DNA from: Edaphobacter sp. 12200R-103
GTDB taxonomy: Bacteria > Acidobacteriota > Terriglobia > Terriglobales > Acidobacteriaceae
Assembly: GCF_010093025.1 (NCBI RefSeq)
Contig: NZ_CP048114.1
Location: 1,240,001 to 1,304,000 of the forward strand
DNA length: 64,000 bases
Reading direction: 5' to 3'
The notes beneath the pieces are model-generated. The model had not been told where the DNA came from. It worked only from the letters and a program-made list of their open reading frames with translations, and did not search any database. This document shows positions 23,523-31,771 of the stretch, in pieces; the stretch's first letter is position 1; every line of letters begins with the position of its first letter. The position numbers were made by a program, and so were the translations under genes.

Positions 23523-24578
23523 TCACCGGTGTCCATAATCCGTGAAGACATAATCTTTATTCTTCACGCTTGTGTGGCACGTAAACCCGCAATTGGCGTC
23601 ATCGCCTTGCGGCGGCTTGTCCGTTAAGTTTGCGAGCCTGAACTTACCGGATGAAGCTTCATATTCGAAGGCACCGTAGCCCCATCCGCCGCTGTCCGCA
23701 AATCTCCTGGAGTCCTTCAGCATGAAGTCAACGTCATGCTGAGGACCTGGAACCGTCGGCGCGCCGGGTTCACTAGCATCTACTTTCGCGTTCCAATGGA
23801 TTTTCGCCATCTTGGCGCCGTCCGGAAAGGGCTTGCCATTACCGGGAATGCCCGTTTTATAGGCATCGATCATCACAGGATTCCCAAGGATTGCCGCAAG
23901 CTTATCTCCATTATGGCTAAGGGAAATCAGCGACCAGCCTTCATAGCCTTTGAACTCTGAGAACGCAAGGCCATTCGGTATTTTCAGGGCGTACTTATCC
24001 TGTGTGGAGATGGCGGCTTGTGTTTGTGATGGGGCTGCAGTGGAGGCGGATGCAGTGCCTGCTCGAGAAAGATTATGGATATAACGTGCGAGCTTCCAGG
24101 TATCGTCTTCGGAGATGTTCGACTTCCAGGCAGGCATGCCTGTGTGGCTCACTCCGTTCTGTATGATCCAAAACAACTCCGCGTCGTTCCAGTGCTGTAC
24201 GTGGGGCGAATTCAGGTCCATGGCAGGCGGCGACATGTTGCGTCCCACGGTGGTGTCTCCGTTCGCTTCCGCGCCGTGACATTGGGCGCAGGCCCCAAGA
24301 AACACTTCCCGGCCCTGGCTCACCACCTCATCCGTCTCAGGCAGCGGGTTCTTCATCTTCCCCGCCGCCAATGGAATGGTGACATCTTTCGCCACGTTGG
24401 CAAGGCTGGTTTCTCCCCGGGAAGGCTGTTTGTTCGCCGAGCAACCTTGCAGGAACGTGCCTAGCATCGCACCGGTCACGCCAAGCATCAGCTTGTGTCT
24501 TAGCACCCTATCGCGGTCACCTCTGCGCGACCCACGAATCCGCGGCAGGTCCACAACAGCGCTCATGAGTTCAGGCAT
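23523..24578 (-). CDS. Lipoprotein with cytochrome c and cytochrome P460 domains
   Basis: A 351-residue protein with two haem modules. A lipobox-like Leu-Gln-Gly-Cys at residues 43-46 follows a long basic N terminus, so it is likely an exported lipoprotein. Residues 85-170 are a class I cytochrome c: Cys-Ala-Gln-Cys-His at 97-101 and a Gly-Met-Pro-Ala-Trp Met-ligand region. Residues 195-351 match cytochrome P460, with Cys-Gly-Phe-Thr-Cys-His near the C terminus. P460 proteins oxidise hydroxylamine or act in nitrogen-oxide stress. ATG 24578 has AGGAG eight bases before. It heads the minus-strand accessory group. Confidence 0.88.
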   Translation of the reverse strand: MPELMSAVVDLPRIRGSRRGDRDRVLRHKLMLGVTGAMLGTFLQGCSANKQPSRGETSLANVAKDVTIPLAAGKMKNPLPETDEVVSQGREVFLGACAQCHGAEANGDTTVGRNMSPPAMDLNSPHVQHWNDAELFWIIQNGVSHTGMPAWKSNISEDDTWKLARYIHNLSRAGTASASTAAPSQTQAAISTQDKYALKIPNGLAFSEFKGYEGWSLISLSHNGDKLAAILGNPVMIDAYKTGIPGNGKPFPDGAKMAKIHWNAKVDASEPGAPTVPGPQHDVDFMLKDSRRFADSGGWGYGAFEYEASSGKFRLANLTDKPPQGDDANCGFTCHTSVKNKDYVFTDYGHR

Positions 24579-24725
24579 CGAATGTTCTCCTTTATCAAGA
24601 AAGCTTCTAGGCCCGGTACAGCGTGCGTTTCCCTTTTAAATTTTTGATATTCCTGGAACTGGAGTACAGAGGGTGTCCTACTTCTCCCGTCAAGATGCTA
24701 ACGCGGAGTGGTCCATTTTTACCAG

Positions 24726-25040
24726 CTATGAGACGAGCTTGAGTCCCGTCACTCCTGCCAGAATGAGAACGATGCAGAACATTCTCATCGGCGCAGCAGA
24801 CTCGCCCAGCACTGCGATTCCAAGAATCGCAGTGCCCGCCGCGCCTATACCGGTCCAGACCGCGTAGGCCGTTCCCACCGGTAGTGTGCGGAGTGAGATA
24901 GAAAGAAGTATGACGCTCGCCAGGCCGGTTGCGACCGTAAACAATGCCGGTATCAACCGCGTAAATCCTTCAGACTGCTTCATCCCGAAGGCGAAGGCGA
25001 TCTCGACGATACCGGCCATACAAAGTAGTGTCCATGCCAT
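24726..25040 (-). CDS. Small multidrug resistance protein, SugE/Gdx-like
   Basis: A 104-residue, four-helix SMR protein. The essential membrane Glu is residue 13 (Gly-Ile-Val-Glu), and helices 2-3 carry Arg-Thr-Leu-Pro-Val-Gly-Thr-Ala-Tyr-Ala-Val-Trp-Thr-Gly-Ile-Gly, the signature of the SugE/Gdx branch. That branch exports guanidinium with proton antiport, some members also quaternary ammonium compounds. Start taken at ATG 25040, which begins the conserved protein; the frame is open for 72 more codons upstream but that part is not SMR-like and overlaps the DoxX gene. No guanidine riboswitch was recognised upstream. Confidence 0.9.
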   Translation of the reverse strand: MAWTLLCMAGIVEIAFAFGMKQSEGFTRLIPALFTVATGLASVILLSISLRTLPVGTAYAVWTGIGAAGTAILGIAVLGESAAPMRMFCIVLILAGVTGLKLVS

Positions 25041-25143
25041 GGGGATTGTTCCATTCGTTAGGTTGCCAGGCGTTATGGTTGCCGAAGTTTCGGTGGAGAG
25101 CAATTGTCGATTGATGAAGCCGCGGCGCCTTGAGCAAATGACA

Positions 25144-25653
25144 TCACATCGTGCGAGCCTTATACGTCTCCGGAGTAGCCCGAACATAGGCATTGCTCTC
25201 TTCGGAACGGGATCGACGTGACAGCAGTCCATCCACGCTGAGCGGAAAGATCTCACAATTTGCGAGGAGGAAGGAGCCTCCGATTCCAGTTAGCACAGCG
25301 TAATTCAAGACCGACTTAGGTCCTAACGCGATCGTCATTGCTGTCGCAAAGACGATAAGGAGAAGGCCACTTAACCGCGCGGCGATGCGTGTGTGCCAGC
25401 CAACAAGGACAAGAAGGCCGATGAGAATTTCAGCGCCAGTTGCGGCAGTTCCCAGCACCGGAATCGTCGCTGCCGGCCAATACCAATTAAGGCTGTGCGT
25501 GTAATCCAGAAATCGTGAATAACTTCCCCACTCGACATTCGGTTGACCAAAGGAACCCCACATACCGAACCTGTCTGCCACGGCTGAAAGGAAACCCAAC
25601 CCAAGGCCAAGCCGCAAAACCAGAGAGCTGTAGCTGCCATTTCTGATAAACAT
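25144..25653 (-). CDS. DoxX family membrane protein
   Basis: A 169-residue protein with four hydrophobic segments. The start (Leu-Val-Leu-Arg-Leu-Gly-Leu-Gly) and the middle (Gly-Ala-Glu-Ile-Leu-Ile-Gly-Leu-Leu-Val-Leu-Val-Gly-Trp-His-Thr-Arg) fit DoxX. Some members are parts of thiosulfate:quinone oxidoreductase, others occur with oxidoreductases in stress clusters; the role here is unknown. ATG 25653 is preceded by AGGAG about 7 bases upstream. It lies about 100 bases upstream of the SMR gene on the same strand. Confidence 0.85.
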   Translation of the reverse strand: MFIRNGSYSSLVLRLGLGLGFLSAVADRFGMWGSFGQPNVEWGSYSRFLDYTHSLNWYWPAATIPVLGTAATGAEILIGLLVLVGWHTRIAARLSGLLLIVFATAMTIALGPKSVLNYAVLTGIGGSFLLANCEIFPLSVDGLLSRRSRSEESNAYVRATPETYKARTM

Positions 25654-25773
25654 TTTGATACTCCTTGTTTGTCTCAATTTGAAAAGTCGTTTGAATCCGT
25701 ATCGCCCTGCCCAGGCGCCGGCGCTAGACGGCCAGGTCCCGCTGAAAATCGTTCGGCAGCCTTCGGTCTCGAT

Positions 25774-26190
25774 TCACTTGACTGGTATCACTAGCGGAGT
25801 GTCTTTCTTATGAATGAGGAACACGAGAAATTTCGCTGGCTTCGAGCTACTTGCATTTCTGCTGACGACGTGAATGTCGTTTGGGTTTTCATAAAAACTT
25901 TGGCCCGGTCCGAGCGTGAGCTCTTTTCCGCCCTTCACCTGCATCACGACAGAGCCTTCCAGTACGTAAACAGATACCTGCGCATCGTGGCGGTGGATAG
26001 GACTCGAAAAGTCCGGAGGGAAATCCACGGTGTACATCAGAACTTCGCTCCCGGGGTCTCCCGCAAGAGCGTGCGTCATGATCGGCGTGATAGTTTCCTG
26101 CGCCGTCAGGGGACTGGTTAAGGTTAGGGTGCTGGCTACGAAAAAGGCTAACTGCAGAATTCGTTTTACGCTTGCCATATTTGTTTGCAT
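25774..26190 (-). CDS. Secreted cupin-domain protein
   Basis: A 138-residue protein: signal peptide with cleavage near Leu-Thr-Ala-Gln (residue 30), then one cupin barrel. Motif 1 is His-Arg-His-Asp...Glu-Gly, with two His and a Glu as metal ligands, and motif 2 ends Pro-x-Asp-Ile-His. Small exported cupins of this kind are common in soil bacteria and mostly uncharacterised. The start ATG 26190 is preceded by AGGAG nine bases upstream. It is separated by about 120 bases from the DoxX gene. Confidence 0.85.
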   Translation of the reverse strand: MQTNMASVKRILQLAFFVASTLTLTSPLTAQETITPIMTHALAGDPGSEVLMYTVDFPPDFSSPIHRHDAQVSVYVLEGSVVMQVKGGKELTLGPGQSFYENPNDIHVVSRNASSSKPAKFLVFLIHKKDTPLVIPVK

Positions 26191-26299
26191 CGGTGTTATC
26201 TCCTTAACCCCACACTAGGCTTTTTGTGGATTAGAGAGAAGGTCCATAATGCAAACATTCAATAGTCCACTTTGTACGGATAGATCACCCTCTCGAGCT

Positions 26300-26480
26300 A
26301 TGGCTAAAGAAGAAACATTTCAGAATCTCTCACTCAACTTGCCATCTGACGAGGAGAGCGCTGGCGTTAGCTCTATACAGAGTTGCGCAACGCCATTCTG
26401 GATGGGAGGCTCAAGCCCGGTGCTCGCATGCCTTCCACTCGCAGTCTCGGGATCCAGTATTCATTCTCACGCGGAACGCG
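26300..26480 (+). pseudogene. Frameshifted N-terminal fragment of a MocR/PdxR-type GntR regulator
   Basis: From ATG 26300 about 22 codons resemble the leader of MocR regulators. In another frame from 26371 the sequence gives Leu-Tyr-Thr-Glu-Leu-Arg-Asn-Ala-Ile-Leu-Asp-Gly-Arg-Leu-Lys-Pro-Gly, then Met-Pro-Ser-Thr-Arg-Ser-Leu and Phe-Ser-Arg-Gly-Thr, the winged-helix of GntR/MocR proteins. A frameshift near 26365 and an in-frame TAG separate the parts. The match ends about where the convergent esterase gene ends, so the rest of the helix-turn-helix and the whole aminotransferase-like domain are missing. Confidence 0.7.
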
Positions 26481-26493
26481 ACAAGTCGGACAA

Positions 26494-27438
26494 TTAAGGC
26501 GTGAGGATGCCAATGGTGTGCAACCATGTCTCGACCAACTCGGGCCATGCTGTCGCTGGAGACTTGGTGCGACGAAGGCCAAAGGCGTGGCCGCCATGGG
26601 CGTAGAGATGCATCTCTACGGGAACACCGGTCTTCTTGAGCCCGACGTAGTACGACAATGAGTCCTCGACGCGATCGACATCATCGTCCTCGTTCTGCAG
26701 GAGGAAGGTTGGCGGCGTTTGAGGTGTGATGTGGGTGCGGATATCCGGATTGAGAGTAAAGAGATCCTTTCCGAAGGCAAGGTGCCCCGGATAGATCGCA
26801 ACCGCGAAATCGGGACGGCAACTGACCTTGTCGGCCTGATCGACAGGCGAATAGAGACGCTGGTTGAAGTGCACGCTTGTGGCAGCTACCAGGTGGCCTC
26901 CGGCGGAGAATCCAAGCACGCCGATTTTGTGTGGATCGATATGCCATTCCGCCGCATGAAAGCGGACCAGCCCGAGGGTACGCTGAGCATCTTCCAATGC
27001 AATAGGGGACTGTGGGTATGCTCCCCAGTTGGGAGCGGAACGTGGGGCCGGCACACGATACTTCAGAAGCACGCACGTAATTCCCTTCGAGGTGAGCCAG
27101 TCACACGCCTCCGTCCCTTCGAGATCCATCGCGAGAATCTCATAGCCTCCTCCCGGAAATACGACGACAGCAGCGCCCGTATTGTTTCCCTTGGGAGAGT
27201 AGACCGTCATCGTCGGCTGGGAGACGTTACTGATCGCCGTCCACGGTCTTCCGGCAACCAGAGAATCTTTCCCTGTCGTTTTTGCAGTTTCCGGTCCCTT
27301 TGCAGGTCGCGCGTCTGGAATAATACCGGGCCATATCTGCACTTGAACATGGCCGGATGAAGGCTGCCACGCAGTCGTCTGCGCGCTGAGGCCGAAAGAT
27401 GCAAATAGAAGACAGGCAACAAGGATCAGAGGATTCAT
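26494..27438 (-). CDS. Secreted alpha/beta-hydrolase, acetylxylan-esterase-like
   Basis: A 314-residue exported esterase: signal peptide ending Leu-Ser-Ala-Gln (about residue 20), oxyanion segment Phe-Pro-Gly-Gly-Gly-Tyr, nucleophile elbow Gly-Phe-Ser-Ala-Gly-Gly (about residue 174), acid in the Asn-Glu-Asp-Asp segment and catalytic His in Gly-Gly-His-Ala-Phe-Gly-Leu. This pattern fits the BD-FAE/acetylxylan esterase group that removes acetyl or feruloyl groups from plant polysaccharides. It sits next to the Tat-exported carbohydrate-active-looking protein, which supports a polysaccharide-use role. Confidence 0.88.
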   Translation of the reverse strand: MNPLILVACLLFASFGLSAQTTAWQPSSGHVQVQIWPGIIPDARPAKGPETAKTTGKDSLVAGRPWTAISNVSQPTMTVYSPKGNNTGAAVVVFPGGGYEILAMDLEGTEACDWLTSKGITCVLLKYRVPAPRSAPNWGAYPQSPIALEDAQRTLGLVRFHAAEWHIDPHKIGVLGFSAGGHLVAATSVHFNQRLYSPVDQADKVSCRPDFAVAIYPGHLAFGKDLFTLNPDIRTHITPQTPPTFLLQNEDDDVDRVEDSLSYYVGLKKTGVPVEMHLYAHGGHAFGLRRTKSPATAWPELVETWLHTIGILTP

Positions 27439-27566
27439 TCGTAGTTCCTCAACAGATGCGCCCAGTGTAGGGCTTCAAACGTTGTGGAAGTTCACGACCA
27501 GAAACCAGGATCAATTCGGTTAATACCTGCAGGACAAGCACACAGCTTGCAGGATGCAAATTCCTC

Positions 27567-30233
27567 CTATGCTCCAGAGGTCAATGCAAAGTACGGCTGA
27601 TTGCTGAAGGTGGCGTTGAACGCAGGATGCAGTGTGGCCGCATTCTGCGTCTTCAGCTCGAAGTAGTACTGGAATGGAAACTGCGAATCGGTGTAAGAGC
27701 CGGGCACCGTTGCCTTGAACGTGCCTTCCGAAGACGTCATCGCCATCTGGCTCCATCGTTCCGCCTGATTGACATGGCGATACCAGAGTGTCACCTCGTG
27801 AACTGTCTCGGGGGCTTCAATGGAGAGCGTCAGGTCTTCAGTGCGGGTGAAATGCGATGGCGCTGCATGTTTGGCTTCGAGCACAGGACGAGACTTTTGA
27901 TTGAGGAGGTTAGTGAGATCGACCGTCTTCGTTGTCTGTTTCGGTCGGCTGTTGAAGTACGCCGTCAGCGTTGCCAGATCCTGATCGATCATGGGCAGAC
28001 GGTCTGCCCAGTGGCCGCGGCGCACAAAGACACTGCCATAGCTGACATCCGCCTGATATACCTTGCTCGCGCGTGCTGCCATCCCGGCCCAGGCGTTACG
28101 GGCGTCGCGGTAGGATGCGAGCGCCTTCTTCGCCAGCGACGGATCACCGGTCTGTTCAAAGAGCGAGTAGTAGAGCGCCGTCCGAAAGAGGTTCGCAAAA
28201 TAGAGACCGGCCCCATTGACGATGCGGATGTCCTCTTCGACCTGGCGAAACGAAGCGTCATCCGCTCTCTTGCCGAGAGACGATCGTGCCACGGTGAGGG
28301 AGTGGTTCGAGCGCGCAACCATCCCTTCGATGGCATCGGCAACCTCGGCGTGGTTGTAGTGACCGTTCTTTGTCCCGCCAATAAGGTTTTTGGCGTACTG
28401 ATCGATGGTGAGGAAGATCTGCGGGTCAAGCGGACTGATAACGCTCACGTTGTGAGGCGCGGGAGAATCGGAGTAGATTGGCTTGTCCTTGATGGGAAGG
28501 ATCGAGATGGGGGTAAAGAGCTCTATCCAAAGACTGTGATTGGACGCCGAAGGAAGCCAGGCCGTCGTCACCAGGGGCAGGATGCGGCTGGAATTGGAAA
28601 GTGCCGATTCGAGACCGAGACCTGCTTCACCATAGTTCTGCCGGAAGACCCGCCGATAGAAGGCAGGCGTACTGTCCGGGCTGTAGAGATACCGGCCCCA
28701 CATGAGATAGGTGAGAGCGAACTTCTCCGAATCAGGATGAAGCTTTGCCAGCGTTTGATCTGCGTAGGCATTGCGGCCTCCTGGGTGTCCTGAACCCTCG
28801 CGGCCCTTGAAGGTAAGCGGCTCACACAACTCCATGCCTGCCGCGCCACAGAAGTGAGCTGCGTTGCCGTAGCCGGAGGCAAGTGCGGGATCGGCCCAGA
28901 TGAGGTGCCTCTGCGTTCCCGGCCACACGCGATACACCACGCTGATGGAGTCCTGTCCGTAAAAGTCGCCATAGCCGTAGCGCGTGAAGTTGCGCTCTCC
29001 GCTGGAAACGGTGAACGTTCCGGTCACGCCGGTCTTCGGGTATTCCGTCGCACGAATGTCGGCCTGATGGTAAGCGAGTCCCTGGTGCTCAGCCCAGAAC
29101 TTGGCGCCGGCTTTGACGGGCATTCCCGTCTTTCGGGCGATCTCGATCATCGTCGGATCAAGTCCCTTGGCATGCATCTCGATCTCGAGCGTCCTGCCGG
29201 AACGCGTGATCGCCTCAAAGAGCGTCTCCCAGAAGGGGTAGCTGCGCTCGGGGATGCCACTCTCGCCATGAATGCGAAAGGTAAGGCCGGTGATCTGCGG
29301 GCATGCCTTGAGCACAACCGCCAACGCATCGCGGCAGTAGGGTGCATGGATCTTAGGGTTCAGACCAACGATGCGGTGGTCGGCCTTGGGGCTATCGACC
29401 CACTCATAGGCGTGCGTCCACAGACCAAGCTGAAACTCCATTCCGCGACGGGCCGTCTCGGCGGCGATAAACTGCAGAGTCTCCAGATTGCGGTCGCGCT
29501 CGCCGGCCTGAAGAGCCGGCTCTACATGAACCTGCTCGTACCCCGGAACCTCTACCAGGTAGGGGTAAGGAAAATGCAGGTAGTCGCCCGTGACGCCGCG
29601 TGGAAAGTCATATCCGAAGCCGAGCGCGAAATTGAATCGGTTGAAGCGGGCTGCGGCGAGACGATCCAGATAGTCCGTCCAGAACTGGCGGTCATAAAAC
29701 CACGCCTTGTCTTCGATCTCCGACAGAAACGGCCTGGCAACACTGCGGACGCGGTTCGGGGTCACTTCGACTATCGACCTTCTTGTGACGAGCGCACGCA
29801 TCGGATCATCGCTGTAGCGCACCTCATCGGCCAGTTCCAGCAGGCCGTAGACGATCCCACGCGCATCGACACCAGTCACCAGGATGGAGGGCACAGCATT
29901 TTGGCTGCCGGCGAGGAGAGCGACCGTCTCCGGCCGGGAAATGGCTGATTCCGTTGCCGGAAAACTGTTCGCGAGCGGGCTTCCCTGCTGCGAGATGACA
30001 ATACGGAGCGCAGAGGAATCCGCCGCCATCTCCATCTCCTTGGCGCGAAGCTCCTTCTGAAGCCGACCGAGCGCCCACGATACGGGTTCGCTATTCGCAA
30101 GAGGAGATTCGCGATCAATCTCGATGGCAACCGCATGGCTGCGGTCTGCGGCACTCGCCTGCCTGCATGCAGAGACAGAGCCTGCGGCTCCGGTGATCTT
30201 CAGGAAGGTCCTGCGGTTAAGGCCTGCACTCAT
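27567..30233 (-). CDS. Large Tat-exported glycoside-hydrolase-like protein
   Basis: An 888-residue protein with a twin-arginine signal (Asn-Arg-Arg-Thr-Phe-Leu-Lys, residues 6-12, then a hydrophobic core). Residues 30-150 resemble the N-terminal alpha/beta domain found before catalytic barrels in GH20, GH67 and GH84-type enzymes (Gly-Val-Asp-Ala-Arg-Gly-Ile-Val-Tyr-Gly-Leu-Leu-Glu). The middle has barrel-like strands (Phe-Asn-Arg-Phe-Asn-Phe-Ala-Leu-Gly-Phe-Gly-Tyr-Asp, Gly-Leu-Thr-Phe-Arg-Ile-His-Gly-Glu-Ser-Gly), the last with a candidate acid Glu. The C terminus looks beta-rich. Exact family unknown; an alpha-glucuronidase-like role is a guess. A LacI-type operator lies upstream. Confidence 0.7.
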   Translation of the reverse strand: MSAGLNRRTFLKITGAAGSVSACRQASAADRSHAVAIEIDRESPLANSEPVSWALGRLQKELRAKEMEMAADSSALRIVISQQGSPLANSFPATESAISRPETVALLAGSQNAVPSILVTGVDARGIVYGLLELADEVRYSDDPMRALVTRRSIVEVTPNRVRSVARPFLSEIEDKAWFYDRQFWTDYLDRLAAARFNRFNFALGFGYDFPRGVTGDYLHFPYPYLVEVPGYEQVHVEPALQAGERDRNLETLQFIAAETARRGMEFQLGLWTHAYEWVDSPKADHRIVGLNPKIHAPYCRDALAVVLKACPQITGLTFRIHGESGIPERSYPFWETLFEAITRSGRTLEIEMHAKGLDPTMIEIARKTGMPVKAGAKFWAEHQGLAYHQADIRATEYPKTGVTGTFTVSSGERNFTRYGYGDFYGQDSISVVYRVWPGTQRHLIWADPALASGYGNAAHFCGAAGMELCEPLTFKGREGSGHPGGRNAYADQTLAKLHPDSEKFALTYLMWGRYLYSPDSTPAFYRRVFRQNYGEAGLGLESALSNSSRILPLVTTAWLPSASNHSLWIELFTPISILPIKDKPIYSDSPAPHNVSVISPLDPQIFLTIDQYAKNLIGGTKNGHYNHAEVADAIEGMVARSNHSLTVARSSLGKRADDASFRQVEEDIRIVNGAGLYFANLFRTALYYSLFEQTGDPSLAKKALASYRDARNAWAGMAARASKVYQADVSYGSVFVRRGHWADRLPMIDQDLATLTAYFNSRPKQTTKTVDLTNLLNQKSRPVLEAKHAAPSHFTRTEDLTLSIEAPETVHEVTLWYRHVNQAERWSQMAMTSSEGTFKATVPGSYTDSQFPFQYYFELKTQNAATLHPAFNATFSNQPYFALTSGA

Positions 30234-30337
30234 AGAAGTGGAACACTCCGTTGGTCAGATTCAAAACAGTTCGAACGTTGAACGATGAACCCGCCTAGCC
30301 TACCTTCGATCCACACTGAGCCTCAAGCAAATAACTC

Positions 30338-30349
30338 GTAAGCGATTAC
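30338..30349. promoter_or_regulatory. LacI-family-like operator upstream of the Tat-exported protein gene
   Basis: GTAAGCGATTAC is a near-perfect palindrome with the central CG typical of LacI/GalR-family operators (GTAAnCGnTTAC). It is about 105 bases before the start of the minus-strand gene at 30233. No LacI-type regulator gene is in the window. Confidence 0.45.
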
Positions 30350-30381
30350 GCTGAATACCTTGCGGATAAATCTCGATCCAG

Positions 30382-30410
30382 CAAAATGAAAAGCCCCGAT
30401 CGCTCGAGGC
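30382..30410 (-). terminator. Intrinsic terminator of the beta-propeller gene
   Basis: On the minus strand a 7-bp stem with one G-U pair closes a GCGA tetraloop (30393-30410) and is followed by TTTTCATTTT. It lies about 27 bases after the stop of the beta-propeller gene. Confidence 0.75.
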
Positions 30411-30436
30411 CCTTCTTATCTCCTGACACAGAATCG

Positions 30437-31459
30437 TTATTCTTGAGAGACCACGACGATCATGAAGCTGCCCGGCTTCTCAGTGGGTCTTTCTGTGGTT
30501 CCGGTCTCGAATTCGGCTGTCGGCAGATAGACTCGATGTGTGGCCGTATCGATTCCCATCGTCCTTGCTCCGGTTGCTGTCCTAACGACCTGCTCCACTG
30601 AGAATTTTCCGGGAGAGATTTCGTGCGCCACGGTCAGCGATCCGTCGCGGCAGCTGGCGAAGATCTCTCCGGCGTCGATCTTGGTGGCGTCGACGCCCTT
30701 ACCGATAGGAAGCGCAGACAGGACCTTGCCGTTCTCTGTGCTCATGACGACCAGCTTCGCCGGTTTACGTCCGCCGATATAGAGTTGCCGTTTATGGGTA
30801 TCGATTGCCATGCCGACCGGTGTGCCTCCGGGAGCGACGGGCCACCGCGCGATCACTTTGCGCGCCTTCATATCGACCACCGCTACAGCATCCTTGTCCA
30901 TCAGGTTGACGTAGACCTTGCCAGAGCCGTCTGCCGCGAGGAACTCGGGAGAGCCTCCTAGTTCGATTGGGGGATCGATTTTGCCCTTTGCCGGATCGAT
31001 CTCCGGGCTGAACGACATCAGCGCCCCCTTGTCTCCCGATACGACGAGGACACGCTTCAGCGCAGAGTCATAGATGATGCCATCGGCATCCGGCTCGGCT
31101 GCTATTTTGCCCAGAACAGCATAGGACTTGAGATCGAAGACGATAACTGCACCGTCGCCTCCTCCGTCACTGATGAATCCCCGGCCGGCCTCCGGGACAA
31201 TGGCAACTCCATGCGCTCTCTTCTGGCCGGGAATATCGGCGAGCGTCTTGCCCGAGTTCGCATCGATCACCAGTGTATGGGTGCTTCTTGGAACAAACAG
31301 CCGATGGGTCTGAGGATCGACGGTCAGGTAGTCCCACCCGCCCTCTCCTCCTACGTGAATTGTCGTCCGGATCTTCCAGCTGCCCTGCGCCAGAGACGGC
31401 AGAGTTGCAGCAAGCAGGGTAACCGGGAGAGTGATCTTCAGGTGTCGTTTTAATAGCAT
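30437..31459 (-). CDS. Secreted YncE-like beta-propeller protein
   Basis: A 340-residue exported protein: signal peptide with Leu-Ala-Gln near residue 24, then about seven repeats of the form ...Val-Asp-...-Arg-Leu-Phe-Val / Val-Ile-Asp-x-x-Ser-Gly-Lys..., as in YncE and other lactonase-like (NHL/WD-type) seven-bladed propellers. These bind DNA or small ligands or serve as scaffolds; the catalytic role, if any, is unknown. Start at ATG 31459, with GGAG eight bases upstream; the frame is open 25 codons further but without support. It lies upstream of the Tat-exported protein gene, with a terminator between. Confidence 0.8.
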   Translation of the reverse strand: MLLKRHLKITLPVTLLAATLPSLAQGSWKIRTTIHVGGEGGWDYLTVDPQTHRLFVPRSTHTLVIDANSGKTLADIPGQKRAHGVAIVPEAGRGFISDGGGDGAVIVFDLKSYAVLGKIAAEPDADGIIYDSALKRVLVVSGDKGALMSFSPEIDPAKGKIDPPIELGGSPEFLAADGSGKVYVNLMDKDAVAVVDMKARKVIARWPVAPGGTPVGMAIDTHKRQLYIGGRKPAKLVVMSTENGKVLSALPIGKGVDATKIDAGEIFASCRDGSLTVAHEISPGKFSVEQVVRTATGARTMGIDTATHRVYLPTAEFETGTTERPTEKPGSFMIVVVSQE

Positions 31460-31771
31460 GATGCGTTCTCCATGCAGACGGCGCATGGACCTCCTCGTTT
31501 CAGGATGAAGTGGGCGGTCCAACGTAACAGGCAACCGTCCTGGCGTGGCGCTCTTGAAGGAGCGCTATCAGTCTGGCGGGGCATGCTTAAGACAGGCTGA
31601 AGCCGGGCAGAAAAGCTCTGGGATCTTGCAGGCAGCCCGTCCGGAATCCGGTGTTCGCACGGGATTTTGGCGCGAAAGTGACGACTATGGGGTTTGGCGA
31701 TTATCTTAAAGATGTTGGTTTTGGTCGGACAGAAGTATTCCTGTCCGAGAATAGGGAGATAAGGACCGCTT
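31460..31771. other. Divergent intergenic region before aceE
   Basis: 312 bases between the divergent beta-propeller and aceE genes. It must carry both promoters, but no clear -35/-10 pair or operator stands out. AAGG seven bases before the aceE ATG is its ribosome-binding site. No small gene was recognised. Confidence 0.5.

Noticed and set aside
25041..25143. Possible guanidine riboswitch upstream of the Gdx-like SMR gene
   Set aside because: ACG-containing fragments are present, but no paired hairpins of a ykkC or mini-ykkC element could be drawn.
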